Under the pieces are notes generated by a model. That model saw only the letters and a list, made by a program, of their open reading frames with translations, searched no databases and was not told the DNA's origin. DNA of 46,675 nt from Acidobacteriota bacterium (GTDB lineage: Bacteria; Acidobacteriota; Terriglobia; Acidiferrales; UBA7541), in assembly GCA_003154775.1 (NCBI GenBank), contig PMES01000029.1, forward strand, positions 1 to 46,675, read 5' to 3'. Positions 7,906 to 16,798 of this stretch are shown here, in pieces; position 1 is the stretch's first letter, and the number at the start of each line of letters is the position of its first letter. The position numbers were made by a program, and so were the translations under genes.

Positions 7906-8436
7906 ATGAATTCCTTCCTCCGGAAATTGTTTGCCTGGGGCAGCATGGGATTTGCCTTCGCGGTGCTGGCGTTTTTCACCTTGCCTCACTACCGGCAAGG
8001 CGAGTCGTCGATTGCCGGAAAGAGGGCCTACGATTTCCCGATAGAACTGAATGGCAAGAGCGCGCATCTGTCCGATCTGCGCGGCAAGGTGGTGGTGCTG
8101 AACTTCTGGGCCACGTGGTGCCCGCCGTGCGTGGAAGAGACGCCCGCACTGATCCAGTTGAACCAGCACATCGCCAGCAGGAATGGAATGGTTCTCGGCG
8201 TAAGCGTGGATGAGGATCAGGCCGCCTACCTTAAATTTATTCAGGACCACGGCATCAATTATCTGACCTATCGCGATCCCTCCAAGAAGTCGGCGCAGGA
8301 TTATGGGACGGTGATGTACCCGGAAACGTACATCATCGACCGTAAGGGAAAGATCGCGCGCAAGATCATCGGGCCGCAGGACTGGAATTCCCCGGAAATG
8401 CTGGCGTATTTCGATTCGCTGCTGGGACAGAACTAA
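7906..8436 (+). CDS. TlpA/ResA-like thioredoxin-fold protein, membrane-anchored
   Basis: The 176-residue product has an uncleaved-type N-terminal hydrophobic segment (about residues 8-26). A periplasmic thioredoxin fold follows, with the redox motif WCPPC (Cys72, Cys75), a preceding VVLNFWATW strand and the cis-Pro region YGTVMYPETYIID. Such proteins reduce disulfides outside the cytoplasm, for example during cytochrome c maturation or protein repair; no specific partner lies nearby. No Shine-Dalgarno is visible. A TATTAT hexamer nine bases before the ATG suggests a leaderless or very short-leader transcript. Confidence 0.9.
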   Translation: MNSFLRKLFAWGSMGFAFAVLAFFTLPHYRQGESSIAGKRAYDFPIELNGKSAHLSDLRGKVVVLNFWATWCPPCVEETPALIQLNQHIASRNGMVLGVSVDEDQAAYLKFIQDHGINYLTYRDPSKKSAQDYGTVMYPETYIIDRKGKIARKIIGPQDWNSPEMLAYFDSLLGQN

Positions 8437-8525
8437 CTCAGGCGAGCAGCCGCTGACTGAAGCTTCCCTCTAACCGGGTTTCTCACGAGCTACAGTTTTT
8501 CCGTTGCTCAAGTACAGCAAAACAT

Positions 8526-8641
8526 TGTCATCCTGAGGCGACCCGATGAGGATCGCCGAAGGATCTCAACCTTGTGGAATCATGCACAGTGTCACGATTG
8601 AGATCCTTCGGGGCGCAAACGACGCGCCCCTCAGGATGACA
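8526..8641. repeat. 116-bp palindromic dispersed-type repeat
   Basis: Two perfect 13-bp arm pairs are nested: TGTCATCCTGAGG (8526-8538) with its complement at 8629-8641, and CGAAGGATCTCAA (8557-8569) with its complement at 8598-8610. The core phrase TCATCCTGAG...GAAGGATCTCAA is of a type found scattered in many acidobacterial genomes. A degraded relative lies at 41755-41780. The element follows the thioredoxin gene and could act as a bidirectional transcript-end hairpin. No coding sequence is supported here. Confidence 0.75.
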
Positions 8642-8717
8642 GCGTGTTGTTGTGTGTGGTTGACGGGCAAAATGTTGTCTCATGAGAAATTCGGGCCAAG
8701 GCTCCGTGGCAATCCCA

Positions 8718-9293
8718 TTACTTTTTCAGAAGCAACAGCCATCGTGGCGATGGCATGAGTTGAACACCTGCACGGCCGAGTTCCGTCAGGACCTTCGGAG
8801 CGGCGGTTTCCTCGACGGGGCGAATGAGATCGGTAAGCAAAATGGTCTCGAGGCCCGCGCGGTTCGCGTCCAATGCCGTGGCGCGAACGCAGTATTTTGT
8901 GGCGATGCCGGCAACGCTGACGCGGCCGATTTTCAATTCGCGGAGACGCGCTTCGAGGCCGGTGGAATCGAAACCCGAGTAGCCTTCACCGTCAACGGCA
9001 GTTCCTTTGTGGATGACGATGTCGCCGGCGGCAGCATGGAGCGGTGGCATGAGTTCGGCACCCGGAGTGTTTTCGAGGCAATGGACGGGCCATTTTCCGC
9101 CATTCGTTTGGAATGAACTGTGGTTTGCTGGATGCCAATCTTGCGTAAAGATGATGGTCACGCCGCTACGCCGGGCCGCGTCGATGCACTCCTGGAGCAG
9201 CACCAACAGGGACGGAGTGTCCCGAGCAGGCAGCGCCCCACCCGCGCAAAAATCGCGCTGCACATCCACAACGATCATTGCTGTCTTTACCAT
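8718..9293 (-). CDS. pncA: Nicotinamidase (isochorismatase-fold hydrolase)
   Basis: From the ATG at 9293 the product has 191 residues, typical of PncA. The catalytic triad is visible as Asp10 (VDVQRDF), Lys96 (IHKGT) and Cys135 (IATKYCV), together with metal ligands Asp52, His54 and His58 in DWHPANHSSF. PncA hydrolyses nicotinamide to nicotinate and ammonia for NAD salvage in the cytoplasm. The TKYCVRATALDA block and the DWHPxxHxSF site favour nicotinamidase over other isochorismatase-like enzymes. Thirty extra upstream in-frame residues are not homologous. It is a single-gene unit between a repeat and the MacB-like genes. Confidence 0.88.
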   Translation of the reverse strand: MVKTAMIVVDVQRDFCAGGALPARDTPSLLVLLQECIDAARRSGVTIIFTQDWHPANHSSFQTNGGKWPVHCLENTPGAELMPPLHAAAGDIVIHKGTAVDGEGYSGFDSTGLEARLRELKIGRVSVAGIATKYCVRATALDANRAGLETILLTDLIRPVEETAAPKVLTELGRAGVQLMPSPRWLLLLKK

Positions 9294-9567
9294 TGGTTTC
9301 CACTCCAAAAGGGTCGTGCTGCCCGGAGCAGCCACAAATATAGCAGGAAGTGAGCAAGCGAGAAGTGACGCAGGGGCGTCCACTTTACCTGAATGCGGCA
9401 GGACAACTTTCTTCCTAGCCAGCAGCGATTTGCTGTGTCTATGGAAAAGCTATTCGATTGCGGACAGAACGCAAGTGCAGCGGACACAAACTCGTGATGA
9501 GAGGAATTCGCTCTACTCCTATGGACATTCCTGGAAGCGCTTGGCCCTCTTCCAGTGGAGGTCTAAG

Positions 9568-10821
9568 TCACTCGTAGCGGAGAGCTTCGACGGGATCGAG
9601 CTTTGCGGCTTGCATGGCTGGCACCCAGCCGCTGACCACCCCGACTACGATGAGGATCAGGCTGGACATCACCATGGTCATGACGGAAAGCTGCAAATGG
9701 ATGTCCACTTTCCCCGAGTCGTCTTCATACGCGGGCCCGAGAAACGGCAGCGTGCCAATTGACGACGTCAGTACCCAGGAGAAAAACATTCCAATGGCCC
9801 CGGCCGCCAGCGTAAGCACCAGGGCTTCCAGCAAGAACTGCCAGCGAATGTGGGCTTTCCTTGCGCCGAGGGCGCGCCGCAAACCGATCTCGCGAACGCG
9901 TTCGTCCACGGAGACCAGCATGATGTTCATCACGCCCACGCCGCCGATGCCCAGCGTCATGGCGCCGATCAGGAAGAGCAGGCCCTCAATTCCCAGCGTG
10001 ATGCCGTCATAAATCGGCTTGAACTCCTGCCGGCCGAACATGGTGATGGCCCGCTTGTCGTTCGGAGAAAAATGCTGGCGGTTTGCCACTGCCGTGCGGA
10101 ACTGCTGCATGGCCAGCGCTTCAAATTGCGGCGCCACCGGCTCGAAAACCATCACGCTGGCATAGCGGGCATCCCAAATATCCGCGGCACTGGTGTACGG
10201 AATGAAAGCGGACTCATCATCGCAGTTGAAATAGCAGCTATCGGAGAATTTCATGTCCATGGTGCCGATGACGGTGAATCGCACTCCGTTGATTCGCACC
10301 GTCTCGTCGACGGCCGGCGTCCCGCTGAAGAGTTTCTTTTTCAGCCGGGCTCCCAGGAACACCACGCGGCGGCGTTCGGCGATGTCCTCGGCCGAAATCC
10401 AGCGGCCCTCGGAGGGCACCTCGTTGCGCATCTCGCCGTATTCCGGGTAGACGCCGCGGGTGGCCGAGTCCGAGAGCCGCTCCTCATGCGAAATGCCCTT
10501 CCAACGTACGGTTTCCAGTGTCACGCGCTTGATGAGCGGCGATTGCGCCTTCACCCAGTCGGCATCTTCCTGCTCGAAGCGCACTTCCTTCCCGGCGCGT
10601 TCCCCGCCGGCTTGTTCGCTGGTGGTTCCCGGCCAGCAGATCACCGCGGCCTTGCCGAAGACTTCAAATGTGTACAGCAGCACGCTGCGGAAACCGGAGC
10701 CATAGCTCAAGAGCAGCGTCACCGCCACAATTCCCCAGGAGATGCCGGTCATGGTAAGCAGGCTGCGGACGCGATTGCGGCCCAGCGCCACCCAGGCTTC
10801 CTTGAACACTTCTATCAGCAT
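9568..10821 (-). CDS. MacB-like ABC transporter permease (second copy)
   Basis: The 417-residue protein lacks an ATPase domain. It has an N-terminal membrane segment (TMTGISWGIVAVTLLLSYGSG), a MacB-type periplasmic domain (about residues 45-270), and an FtsX-like C-terminal half with three membrane segments including GVMNIMLVSVDERVREIGLR. Such proteins couple a cytoplasmic ATPase to periplasmic substrate export or lipoprotein transport. It belongs with the co-oriented permease and MacA-like adaptor upstream, but a plus-strand gene now sits between them. No ABC ATPase is encoded nearby, so energy coupling must come from elsewhere or the genes act differently. Confidence 0.9.
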   Translation of the reverse strand: MLIEVFKEAWVALGRNRVRSLLTMTGISWGIVAVTLLLSYGSGFRSVLLYTFEVFGKAAVICWPGTTSEQAGGERAGKEVRFEQEDADWVKAQSPLIKRVTLETVRWKGISHEERLSDSATRGVYPEYGEMRNEVPSEGRWISAEDIAERRRVVFLGARLKKKLFSGTPAVDETVRINGVRFTVIGTMDMKFSDSCYFNCDDESAFIPYTSAADIWDARYASVMVFEPVAPQFEALAMQQFRTAVANRQHFSPNDKRAITMFGRQEFKPIYDGITLGIEGLLFLIGAMTLGIGGVGVMNIMLVSVDERVREIGLRRALGARKAHIRWQFLLEALVLTLAAGAIGMFFSWVLTSSIGTLPFLGPAYEDDSGKVDIHLQLSVMTMVMSSLILIVVGVVSGWVPAMQAAKLDPVEALRYE

Positions 10822-10841
10822 ACTGGCCCACCCTAGTTGAC

Positions 10842-11347
10842 AGTTTTCAGTAGTCAGTTATAAGTAAACAAAGAGAAAGGGTTTTCATGGGTGCAATCAT
10901 GCAGGACTACACCAAGTTGAAGGTCTGGCAAAAGAGTCACGCGCTTACCGTGAGCATGTATAACGTCACGGGCGTTTTCCCGAGGCACGAAGTCTTTGGG
11001 CTGATCAGCCAGATTCGGAGAGCTGCCTTCTCCATTCCGGCAAACATTGCAGAAGGATGCGGTCGCGGGGCAAACCCTGAGTTGCGCCAATTCCTCTATA
11101 TCGCGCTCGGGTCCGCGAGCGAGCTTGAATACTACATTCTGCTTGCTAGGGACTTGCATTTTTTCACCGAAAAACAATTCGAGGCTTTGCAACCCCGAGT
11201 CAACGAAATCAAGAGGATGCTGGCCGGCCTGATTGAAACGGTAAGCAAACCTCCTGCGCCTCCGCACTGAGCATCCAAATCCCGGAAATAACGTCTCATT
11301 TACGTTTTCCATTCTTCTCCGCCACTGACAACTTAAAACTGAAAACT
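10842..11347 (+). mobile_element. Possible inserted unit bounded by inverted repeats, carrying a four-helix-bundle gene
   Basis: The segment between two MacB-like genes is flanked by AGTTTTCAGT (10842-10851) and its exact complement (11338-11347). Related AGTTGACAG/CTGACAACT sequence lies further out. Inside is a gene on the opposite strand to the permease pair. This resembles the terminal complementary ends of 23S rRNA intervening sequences that carry the same protein family. No transposase or clear target-site duplication is seen, so mobility is an inference. Confidence 0.4.
10887..11270 (+). CDS. Four-helix-bundle protein (23S rRNA IVS / S23 family)
   Basis: The 127-residue protein matches the four-helix-bundle family: DYTKLKVWQKSHAL at the start, GLISQIRRAAFSIPANIAEGCGRG in the middle, and FLYIALGSASELEYYILLARDL. 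The family was first found encoded in 23S rRNA intervening sequences and now appears in many bacteria. Its function is unknown and members form pentamers. The ATG has an AGAAAGGG site upstream; a second ATG four codons later is possible. It lies on the opposite strand between two co-oriented permease genes and is bounded by inverted repeats, suggesting insertion. Confidence 0.9.
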   Translation: MGAIMQDYTKLKVWQKSHALTVSMYNVTGVFPRHEVFGLISQIRRAAFSIPANIAEGCGRGANPELRQFLYIALGSASELEYYILLARDLHFFTEKQFEALQPRVNEIKRMLAGLIETVSKPPAPPH

Positions 11348-11358
11348 TATTACTTCTC

Positions 11359-12615
11359 TTATCCACCAGCCTCGAAGCGGAGCGCTTCTATCGGATCCAC
11401 GGATGCGGCTTGATTCGCCGGATACAACGCGGAAACCACGGCAATGAAGCCAAGCAAACTCACGGTGAGGGCCGCGAGTTTCCAACTGGCGATCAAGCCA
11501 TCAAGAAACGGGGGCATGGGAAGGAGGTCGACAAGCGCGCAAAAACCATAGGAAAGCAGCAGCCCTACGGCACCACTGATTTCCACGACGATCACGGTCT
11601 CCAGAAAAAACTGCCGGAGGATGGATTCCCTTGTCGCTCCCAGAGCTTTGCGCACGCCAATTTCGCGAGTCCGTTCCCGCACACTCACCAGCATGACGTT
11701 CATCACGCCCAGCCCGCCAAGAAAAATCGTCGCAACACCCACTGCGCCCATGAAAACTTCCATGCCCACAAAAATCATCCTGGTGGCCTGGGCGCCCTTG
11801 ACGGTGTCCCAGATGCTGGCCGCTTCCTCGTCCCGCGGATCGAAGTTATGCATGCGGCCCAGGGTGCGGCGAATCTGGCGCACGCAATCCGGATGCGTTT
11901 CAAGCGACCAAGGCGCCGCGAGAATCCGGTCGACGGAATGCTCCACCGCCGGGGGCTTGTTTGGAAAATCCCGCTTCATGGAATTAAACGGAATGAAGAT
12001 CTTCCGGATATCGACGCCGTCGTAGCTGGAGTTCTGATCCTTCGTCTTCATGACGCCGATAACCGTGTACGGGATGCCATTCAGTTCGATGGTCTGGCCC
12101 AAGGCTTCGCGCTCGGCAAAGAGTTGCTTCTTCGTATCGCTACCCAGGAACGCCACGCGCCGGCCCTCTTCATTGTCCTGGTCGTTGTAGAAGCGCCCCT
12201 GCGCAGCGGCGATGCTGCGGATCACCGTGAAGGGCGGGAGGGAGCCGACCGTATCAATGTCTCCGCTGTTGAAAGCGCTGTGCACTTTCACGTTATTGCC
12301 GAGTTCCGGCATCACGTACTTGCAGGCCGGCGCTTCCCTGGCCACTTCCTTGTAGTCGTCTTCCATCCAGTGGATGACGCGGCCAGACCGCGTGCCTCCT
12401 GCTTGCATGCTGGTGCGGCCAGAGAAAACGATCATCACGTCTTTGCCGAAATTTTCGTGCTGTTTCTGAATGCCGCGGCCCAGCCCTTCGCCCGCCGCCA
12501 CCATCAGGGTGATGGAGATGATCCCCCAGGCGATCCCGAACATGGTCAGCAGCGTGCGCCGTTTATGCGCCCAGAGCGTCGCGATGGTGTCGCGCAATAG
12601 ATCCCGAAAGGTCAT
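11359..12615 (-). CDS. MacB-like ABC transporter permease (first copy)
   Basis: The 418-residue protein has the same plan as the other permease: an N-terminal membrane segment (TMFGIAWGIISITLMVAAGEG), a large periplasmic MacB-PCD domain, then FtsX-type membrane segments with GVMNVMLVSVRERTREIGVRKALGAT. It lacks an ATP-binding domain. It follows the MacA-like adaptor by 12 bases and so is cotranscribed. In MacAB-type systems the permease works with a periplasmic adaptor and an outer-membrane channel; neither ATPase nor channel gene is in the window. Confidence 0.92.
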   Translation of the reverse strand: MTFRDLLRDTIATLWAHKRRTLLTMFGIAWGIISITLMVAAGEGLGRGIQKQHENFGKDVMIVFSGRTSMQAGGTRSGRVIHWMEDDYKEVAREAPACKYVMPELGNNVKVHSAFNSGDIDTVGSLPPFTVIRSIAAAQGRFYNDQDNEEGRRVAFLGSDTKKQLFAEREALGQTIELNGIPYTVIGVMKTKDQNSSYDGVDIRKIFIPFNSMKRDFPNKPPAVEHSVDRILAAPWSLETHPDCVRQIRRTLGRMHNFDPRDEEAASIWDTVKGAQATRMIFVGMEVFMGAVGVATIFLGGLGVMNVMLVSVRERTREIGVRKALGATRESILRQFFLETVIVVEISGAVGLLLSYGFCALVDLLPMPPFLDGLIASWKLAALTVSLLGFIAVVSALYPANQAASVDPIEALRFEAGG

Positions 12616-12627
12616 AGGGACCCCGAG

Positions 12628-13860
12628 CTACTGAAGAACGACTTGCTGTTTTTCGGTGAGGCCGGAGATGATTTCCGTTTTTACGCCGTTGGAGATGCCC
12701 AGCTTCACAGACACTTTCTTGCGCCCGTTCTCCGCTTTGGGGTCCGGCAGTTCGACCGAAGCGCTGCGGTCCTTGTCATAGATGAGGGAGGCTTCCGGGA
12801 CCATCAGGACGTTCTTCTTTTCCTCGAGAAGGATTTCGGCGTTGGCGCTCATGTTGGCCTTGAGTTCGAGGGTCGGGTTGGAGATGGAGACGCGCACTTC
12901 AAACGTGGTGACGTTATCCTTCTCCTTGCCCATGGGGGAAATCTTCGTCACCTTGCCCGTGAACTTCTTGTCCTTGAAGGATTCCACGACGATCCGGGCG
13001 GGCTGATTCAGATAAACCTTGCCGATATCGGCTTCATCCACTTTGCCCTGCACGTAGACTTCGCTGATGTCGCCCATGGTCATGATCAGGGTGGCTTGGG
13101 AACCGAGGACGAGGATGGAACTGACGGCGTCGCCGACATTGACGTCGCGCGAGAGCACCAGCCCGTCAATCGGGCTGACGATCGTGGAATTGTGTAAATC
13201 CTCTTCCGCATTTTCAAGGGCTGCCTTGGCCTGAGCCACCTGCGCCTCGGCCTTGGCGATCTCCGCGCGCGAAACGGCCAGGTTGCGTTGCGCGCTGACT
13301 TGCTTATTCAGGGCCAACTGATAGTTCTTCTCGGAGTCCTCGACGAGGCTCTTGGACATCACGCCGTCCTTGAACATCTGTTGGGCGCGTTCCATGCTGA
13401 GCTTGAGATAGGGCACGTCCGGACCTTCCGCGTCGACTTTGTTGCGCTCCAGGGCGGCGGTTGCGGAATCGCGCGCGGCTTGCGCAGCCTGATAGTTGGC
13501 TTGGGAGGCGCGCACGCTGGCTTCGAGTTGCACCTTGTCGAGTTCGGCGAGGATGTCGCCCTGTTTGACATGGTTGCCATAGTCCACATACAGCTTCTTC
13601 ACAATGCCGCTGGCTTTGGACTTCACCTCGATTTTCGAGAGCGGCTGAATCTTCCCAGTGGCTACCACAACGCGCGCCAGGTCGCCACGCTCCACGCCCG
13701 CGAGCTTGGAAGGATCAATTTCATGATTGGGGCGGAGGGCGGCATAGACGCCATAACCTCCTCCAACCAGGATCAATGCTGCGATGGAGCCGAGGATGAG
13801 CCTGCGGCGGCGCTTCTTGGCCGCTTTTCCATTACCTATTCCATTGCCATTACTGGACAT
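12628..13860 (-). CDS. MacA/HlyD-family efflux adaptor (membrane fusion protein)
   Basis: The 410-residue product begins with a cytoplasmic basic stretch (KKRRRR), one membrane anchor (about residues 21-41), then a barrel-sandwich/lipoyl half (GKIQPLSKIEVKSKASG). A long coiled-coil hairpin rich in Ala/Gln/Glu (residues about 110-220), the second lipoyl half (STIVSPIDGLVLSRDVNVG) and a beta-barrel complete it. The adaptor links an inner-membrane permease to an outer-membrane channel. An AAGGGG site precedes the ATG. It is the first gene of the MacA-MacB-MacB run. The C-terminus ends soon after the GLTEKQQVVL motif, slightly short for the family. Confidence 0.93.
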   Translation of the reverse strand: MSSNGNGIGNGKAAKKRRRRLILGSIAALILVGGGYGVYAALRPNHEIDPSKLAGVERGDLARVVVATGKIQPLSKIEVKSKASGIVKKLYVDYGNHVKQGDILAELDKVQLEASVRASQANYQAAQAARDSATAALERNKVDAEGPDVPYLKLSMERAQQMFKDGVMSKSLVEDSEKNYQLALNKQVSAQRNLAVSRAEIAKAEAQVAQAKAALENAEEDLHNSTIVSPIDGLVLSRDVNVGDAVSSILVLGSQATLIMTMGDISEVYVQGKVDEADIGKVYLNQPARIVVESFKDKKFTGKVTKISPMGKEKDNVTTFEVRVSISNPTLELKANMSANAEILLEEKKNVLMVPEASLIYDKDRSASVELPDPKAENGRKKVSVKLGISNGVKTEIISGLTEKQQVVLQ

Positions 13861-13988
13861 AACCGACCCCTTGGGTAACGTCTTCGAGGCTGCTGATTAA
13901 TGATACGCAGAGCCCTGCAAAATGTTCCGATCACTTACTCATTAAAGACGCTGGAAACGTCAAACGGTCAGGAAGAAAAAGGAGGGGG

Positions 13989-16364
13989 TCACAGCGGGGT
14001 GCGCCGCAGGCGAAGGGCGTTGGTGATGACGGACACCGAGCTGAAGCTCATGGCGGCGCTGGCGATCATCGGACTTAATAGCCAGTGAAAGAGGGGGTAA
14101 AAAACTCCCCCCGCCACCGGGATTCCCAATGCGTTGTAGAGGAACGCGAAGGCGAGGTTTTGTTTGATGTTGCGCAGGGTGGCGCGGGAAAGACGCCGGA
14201 CGCGGACGATCCCGCGAAGATCCCCCTTCACGAGGGTGATGCCCGAGCTTTCGATGGCTATGTCGGTACCCGTACCCATAGCAATGCCTACGTGGGCGGC
14301 GGCGAGGGCGAGAGCATCGTTGATACCGTCCCCAGCCATGGCAACTATGCGGCCCTCAGTTCGGAGTTTCTTCACCAGTTCGCTTTTTTGGTGGGGCAAC
14401 ACTTCGGCGTGAAATTCATCGATCTCGAGTTGTCTAGCCACTTTTTGCGCCGCGGACTGGCGGTCTCCCGTAAGCATGACGATGCGCAGGCCTTCTTTAC
14501 GAAGCGCTTGGAGCGCTTCAACGGTGGTGGGTTTCATGCGATCGGCAAGCAGGAGAACGGCCATGACGTTCCCATCCACGGCACACAAAACTGGGGTCAC
14601 CGAAGCATCGCCGGTCGCCAGAACGGCAGTTTTCATCGGGGGCGGTTGGGTGATGCCCCGCTCCTCCAAAAAGCGCACGGTGCCAATAACCAGGGTCTTG
14701 CCGAGGACACGCCCGCGGACGCCACCGCCGGGGCTCGCTTGGAAATCGGTGACGGGAGCGAGAGGTAATTTCCGCTCATCTGCGGCCCGGACGATGGCGC
14801 GTGCCAAGGGATGTTCGCTGGCCCGCTCGACGCTGGCCGCAAGCGAGAGCAAGGCATTTTCCGGGAGTACCGCGCCTTCAAACATCTGCAGACGCGCCAG
14901 ATACGGCTTGCCTTCGGTGAGTGTGCCGGTCTTGTCCAGCACCAGTGTGTCTACGCGGGCCAGGGTTTCCAGCGCTTGGGCATCCCTAACGAGGACGCCG
15001 GCAGAAGCGCCGCGGCCCACGGCAACCATGATGGACATAGGCGTGGCCAGCCCCAACGCGCAAGGACACGCAATGATCAGAACGGAGACGGCAGCGATTA
15101 GCGCGTGAGCAAAGCGCGGCTCCGGGCCGAACAATCCCCAGCCGGAGAAGGCAACGATCGCCGCGGCCACAACCGCGGGAACGAAGTACCCAGCGACTTT
15201 ATCCGCAATACGCTGCATGGGAGCGCGGCTGCGCTGAGCTTCGCTCACAAGCTTCACGATCTGCGCCAGGAGGGTTTCGCTGCCCACTCGTTCGGCAAGC
15301 ATGACGAAACTTCCGCTGGCATTGAGTGTGCCTCCGGTGACTTTGTCGCCCGCAGCCTTTTCGGCGGGGAGGGGTTCGCCGGTTACCATCGATTCGTCAA
15401 CGGCGCTGGCGCCTTCGCGAATCGTGCCGTCAACGGGGATGCGTTCACCCGGTCTTACGCGGAGCAAGTCGCCATGCTTGACCTGCTCCAGGGGCACATC
15501 TTGCTCTGTTCCTCCGGATACGAGGTGCGCGGTTCGCGGCGCAAGGTGCAGGAGTGCGCGGATGGCATCGCTGGTGCGCCGGCGGGCCCGCAGTTCGAGA
15601 ACCTGGCCGAGCAGAACCAGGGTGGTGATGACGGCAGCGGCTTCAAAGTAGACATCCACACTGCCGTGCATGCCGCGGAACGACGCCGGGAAGAATTGAG
15701 GGAACAGCGTTGCGGCGAGACTGTAGAGATAAGCAGCACCGGTGCCGAGGCCAATCAAGGTAAACATGTTGGGACTGCGATTGCCGAGCGAAGCCCAGAA
15801 GCGCTGGAAGAAGGGCCAGCCGCACCAGAGCATCACCGGCGAGGCCAGGAGAAGCTCCACTGCATTTTTGGTGGCCGGATCGAGATGGAGGCCCAAGGCT
15901 TCGCCAAACATGGAGAGAACGAGTAGGGGAAGCGAAAGCGCCGCGCTAACCCAGAGGCGCCTGCGCATGGAGTCGTACTCGGGATCGCGCTGCTCTTCTC
16001 CCGGTACGGTGGGGACAAAATCCATGGGTTCGAGCGCCATGCCACACTTGGGGCAGGTTCCGGGCCCGATCTGCACAATTTCGGGATCCATCGAACAAGT
16101 GTAGCGGACCGGCGCGGCAGCAGGCGCGACAACAAGCGAGGAAGGTTTGCTTTCCATGCCCGCGGCACCCGGAGCCGCCAGAAATCGCTCCGGTTCTTTT
16201 TGGAAGCGTTCCGCGCATCTGGTGGAGCAGAAATAGTAGGTTTTGCCTTTGTGTTCGTACTTGCCGGCGGGCTTCCGCGGATCGACCATCATTCCGCAGA
16301 CGGGATCCTTCTCCTTCGGCGAAGGAGGCAGGATGGGCAAGGCCGGGATATGTGGACTCGACAT
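13989..16364 (-). CDS. copA: Copper-translocating P1B-type ATPase
   Basis: The 791-residue protein starts with a YHS domain (DPVCGMMV, residues 20-27; Cys46 and Cys50) and a second metal-binding module (CSMDPEI and CPKCGM, residues 90-109). A P1B core follows with TGEP (328-331), the membrane CPC (433-435), phosphorylated Asp477 in DKTGT and GDGIND (678-683). A C-terminal [14 protein letters not shown] segment is typical of Cu+ exporters. No N-terminal HMA domain is present. One oddity is [10 protein letters not shown], with Leu685 in place of the usual Pro. The start has a GAGG site. It exports copper from the cytoplasm; a small HMA-like protein is encoded divergently 90 bases away. Confidence 0.95.
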   Translation of the reverse strand: MSSPHIPALPILPPSPKEKDPVCGMMVDPRKPAGKYEHKGKTYYFCSTRCAERFQKEPERFLAAPGAAGMESKPSSLVVAPAAAPVRYTCSMDPEIVQIGPGTCPKCGMALEPMDFVPTVPGEEQRDPEYDSMRRRLWVSAALSLPLLVLSMFGEALGLHLDPATKNAVELLLASPVMLWCGWPFFQRFWASLGNRSPNMFTLIGLGTGAAYLYSLAATLFPQFFPASFRGMHGSVDVYFEAAAVITTLVLLGQVLELRARRRTSDAIRALLHLAPRTAHLVSGGTEQDVPLEQVKHGDLLRVRPGERIPVDGTIREGASAVDESMVTGEPLPAEKAAGDKVTGGTLNASGSFVMLAERVGSETLLAQIVKLVSEAQRSRAPMQRIADKVAGYFVPAVVAAAIVAFSGWGLFGPEPRFAHALIAAVSVLIIACPCALGLATPMSIMVAVGRGASAGVLVRDAQALETLARVDTLVLDKTGTLTEGKPYLARLQMFEGAVLPENALLSLAASVERASEHPLARAIVRAADERKLPLAPVTDFQASPGGGVRGRVLGKTLVIGTVRFLEERGITQPPPMKTAVLATGDASVTPVLCAVDGNVMAVLLLADRMKPTTVEALQALRKEGLRIVMLTGDRQSAAQKVARQLEIDEFHAEVLPHQKSELVKKLRTEGRIVAMAGDGINDALALAAAHVGIAMGTGTDIAIESSGITLVKGDLRGIVRVRRLSRATLRNIKQNLAFAFLYNALGIPVAGGVFYPLFHWLLSPMIASAAMSFSSVSVITNALRLRRTPL

Positions 16365-16442
16365 GAAACCTCGTAGCGACAGCTTACTATGTTTGATGTT
16401 TGGAGGTTACATGCGTTGCTGGGCCTGGCCGGTGGAGGCTGG

Positions 16443-16448
16443 TATAAT
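16443..16448 (+). promoter_or_regulatory. Consensus -10 element just before the HMA-like gene
   Basis: A perfect TATAAT ends six bases before the ATG at 16455, which places transcription start at or next to the start codon. No well-spaced -35 hexamer is obvious (TTGCTG lies 21 bases upstream). This would make the message leaderless. Confidence 0.45.
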
Positions 16449-16454
16449 CCGGCC

Positions 16455-16676
16455 ATGACACTCGTGGAGATCACGTACGAATTGCATTCACCGCTGAGCC
16501 TGGAGCAATTGAGCCGCCTGGGCGAATTCGCCAATACCTATGGATTGCGGCGCTTCCGCGTGGACGATCAGAATAAGCAAGTGTCGTTTGAATATGACGC
16601 TTCGCGGTTGCGGGAAACGCAGGTGGCGCATGTGCTCGGTCAAGCCGGCATCGCGGTCACTCGCAAAGTGAATTAG
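16455..16676 (+). CDS. Small HMA-like (ferredoxin-fold) protein without CxxC
   Basis: From the ATG at 16455 the product has 73 residues. Its second half (FRVDDQNKQVSFEYDASRLR then ETQVAHVLGQAGIAV) has the beta-alpha-beta pattern of heavy-metal-associated domains, but there is no metal-binding CxxC and no cysteine at all. It is divergent from a copper ATPase that itself lacks an HMA domain, suggesting a structural or regulatory partner rather than a chaperone; that is inference. No ribosome site is visible, but a perfect TATAAT sits six bases upstream, suggesting a leaderless message. An upstream in-frame ATG (16389) is considered less likely. Confidence 0.7.
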   Translation: MTLVEITYELHSPLSLEQLSRLGEFANTYGLRRFRVDDQNKQVSFEYDASRLRETQVAHVLGQAGIAVTRKVN

Positions 16677-16798
16677 GCCGCAAAGAACCAAACGCCGAAG
16701 AACCCCTGGAGTGCCTATCAGGACAGTGGCATAAGCCTTAGCATTTGAGTTTGGGGAGTGCCGCGCACGCCGGATGAGTAGAGATCTGCCTTGGAAGG

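Noticed and set aside
9850-10836. 328-residue plus-strand frame opposite the MacB-like gene
   Set aside because: Mirror of a well-supported permease gene in a GC-rich genome; His/Ala/Gly-rich with no motif.
11410-12600. 396-residue plus-strand frame opposite the other MacB-like gene
   Set aside because: Antisense shadow with no homology or ribosome site.
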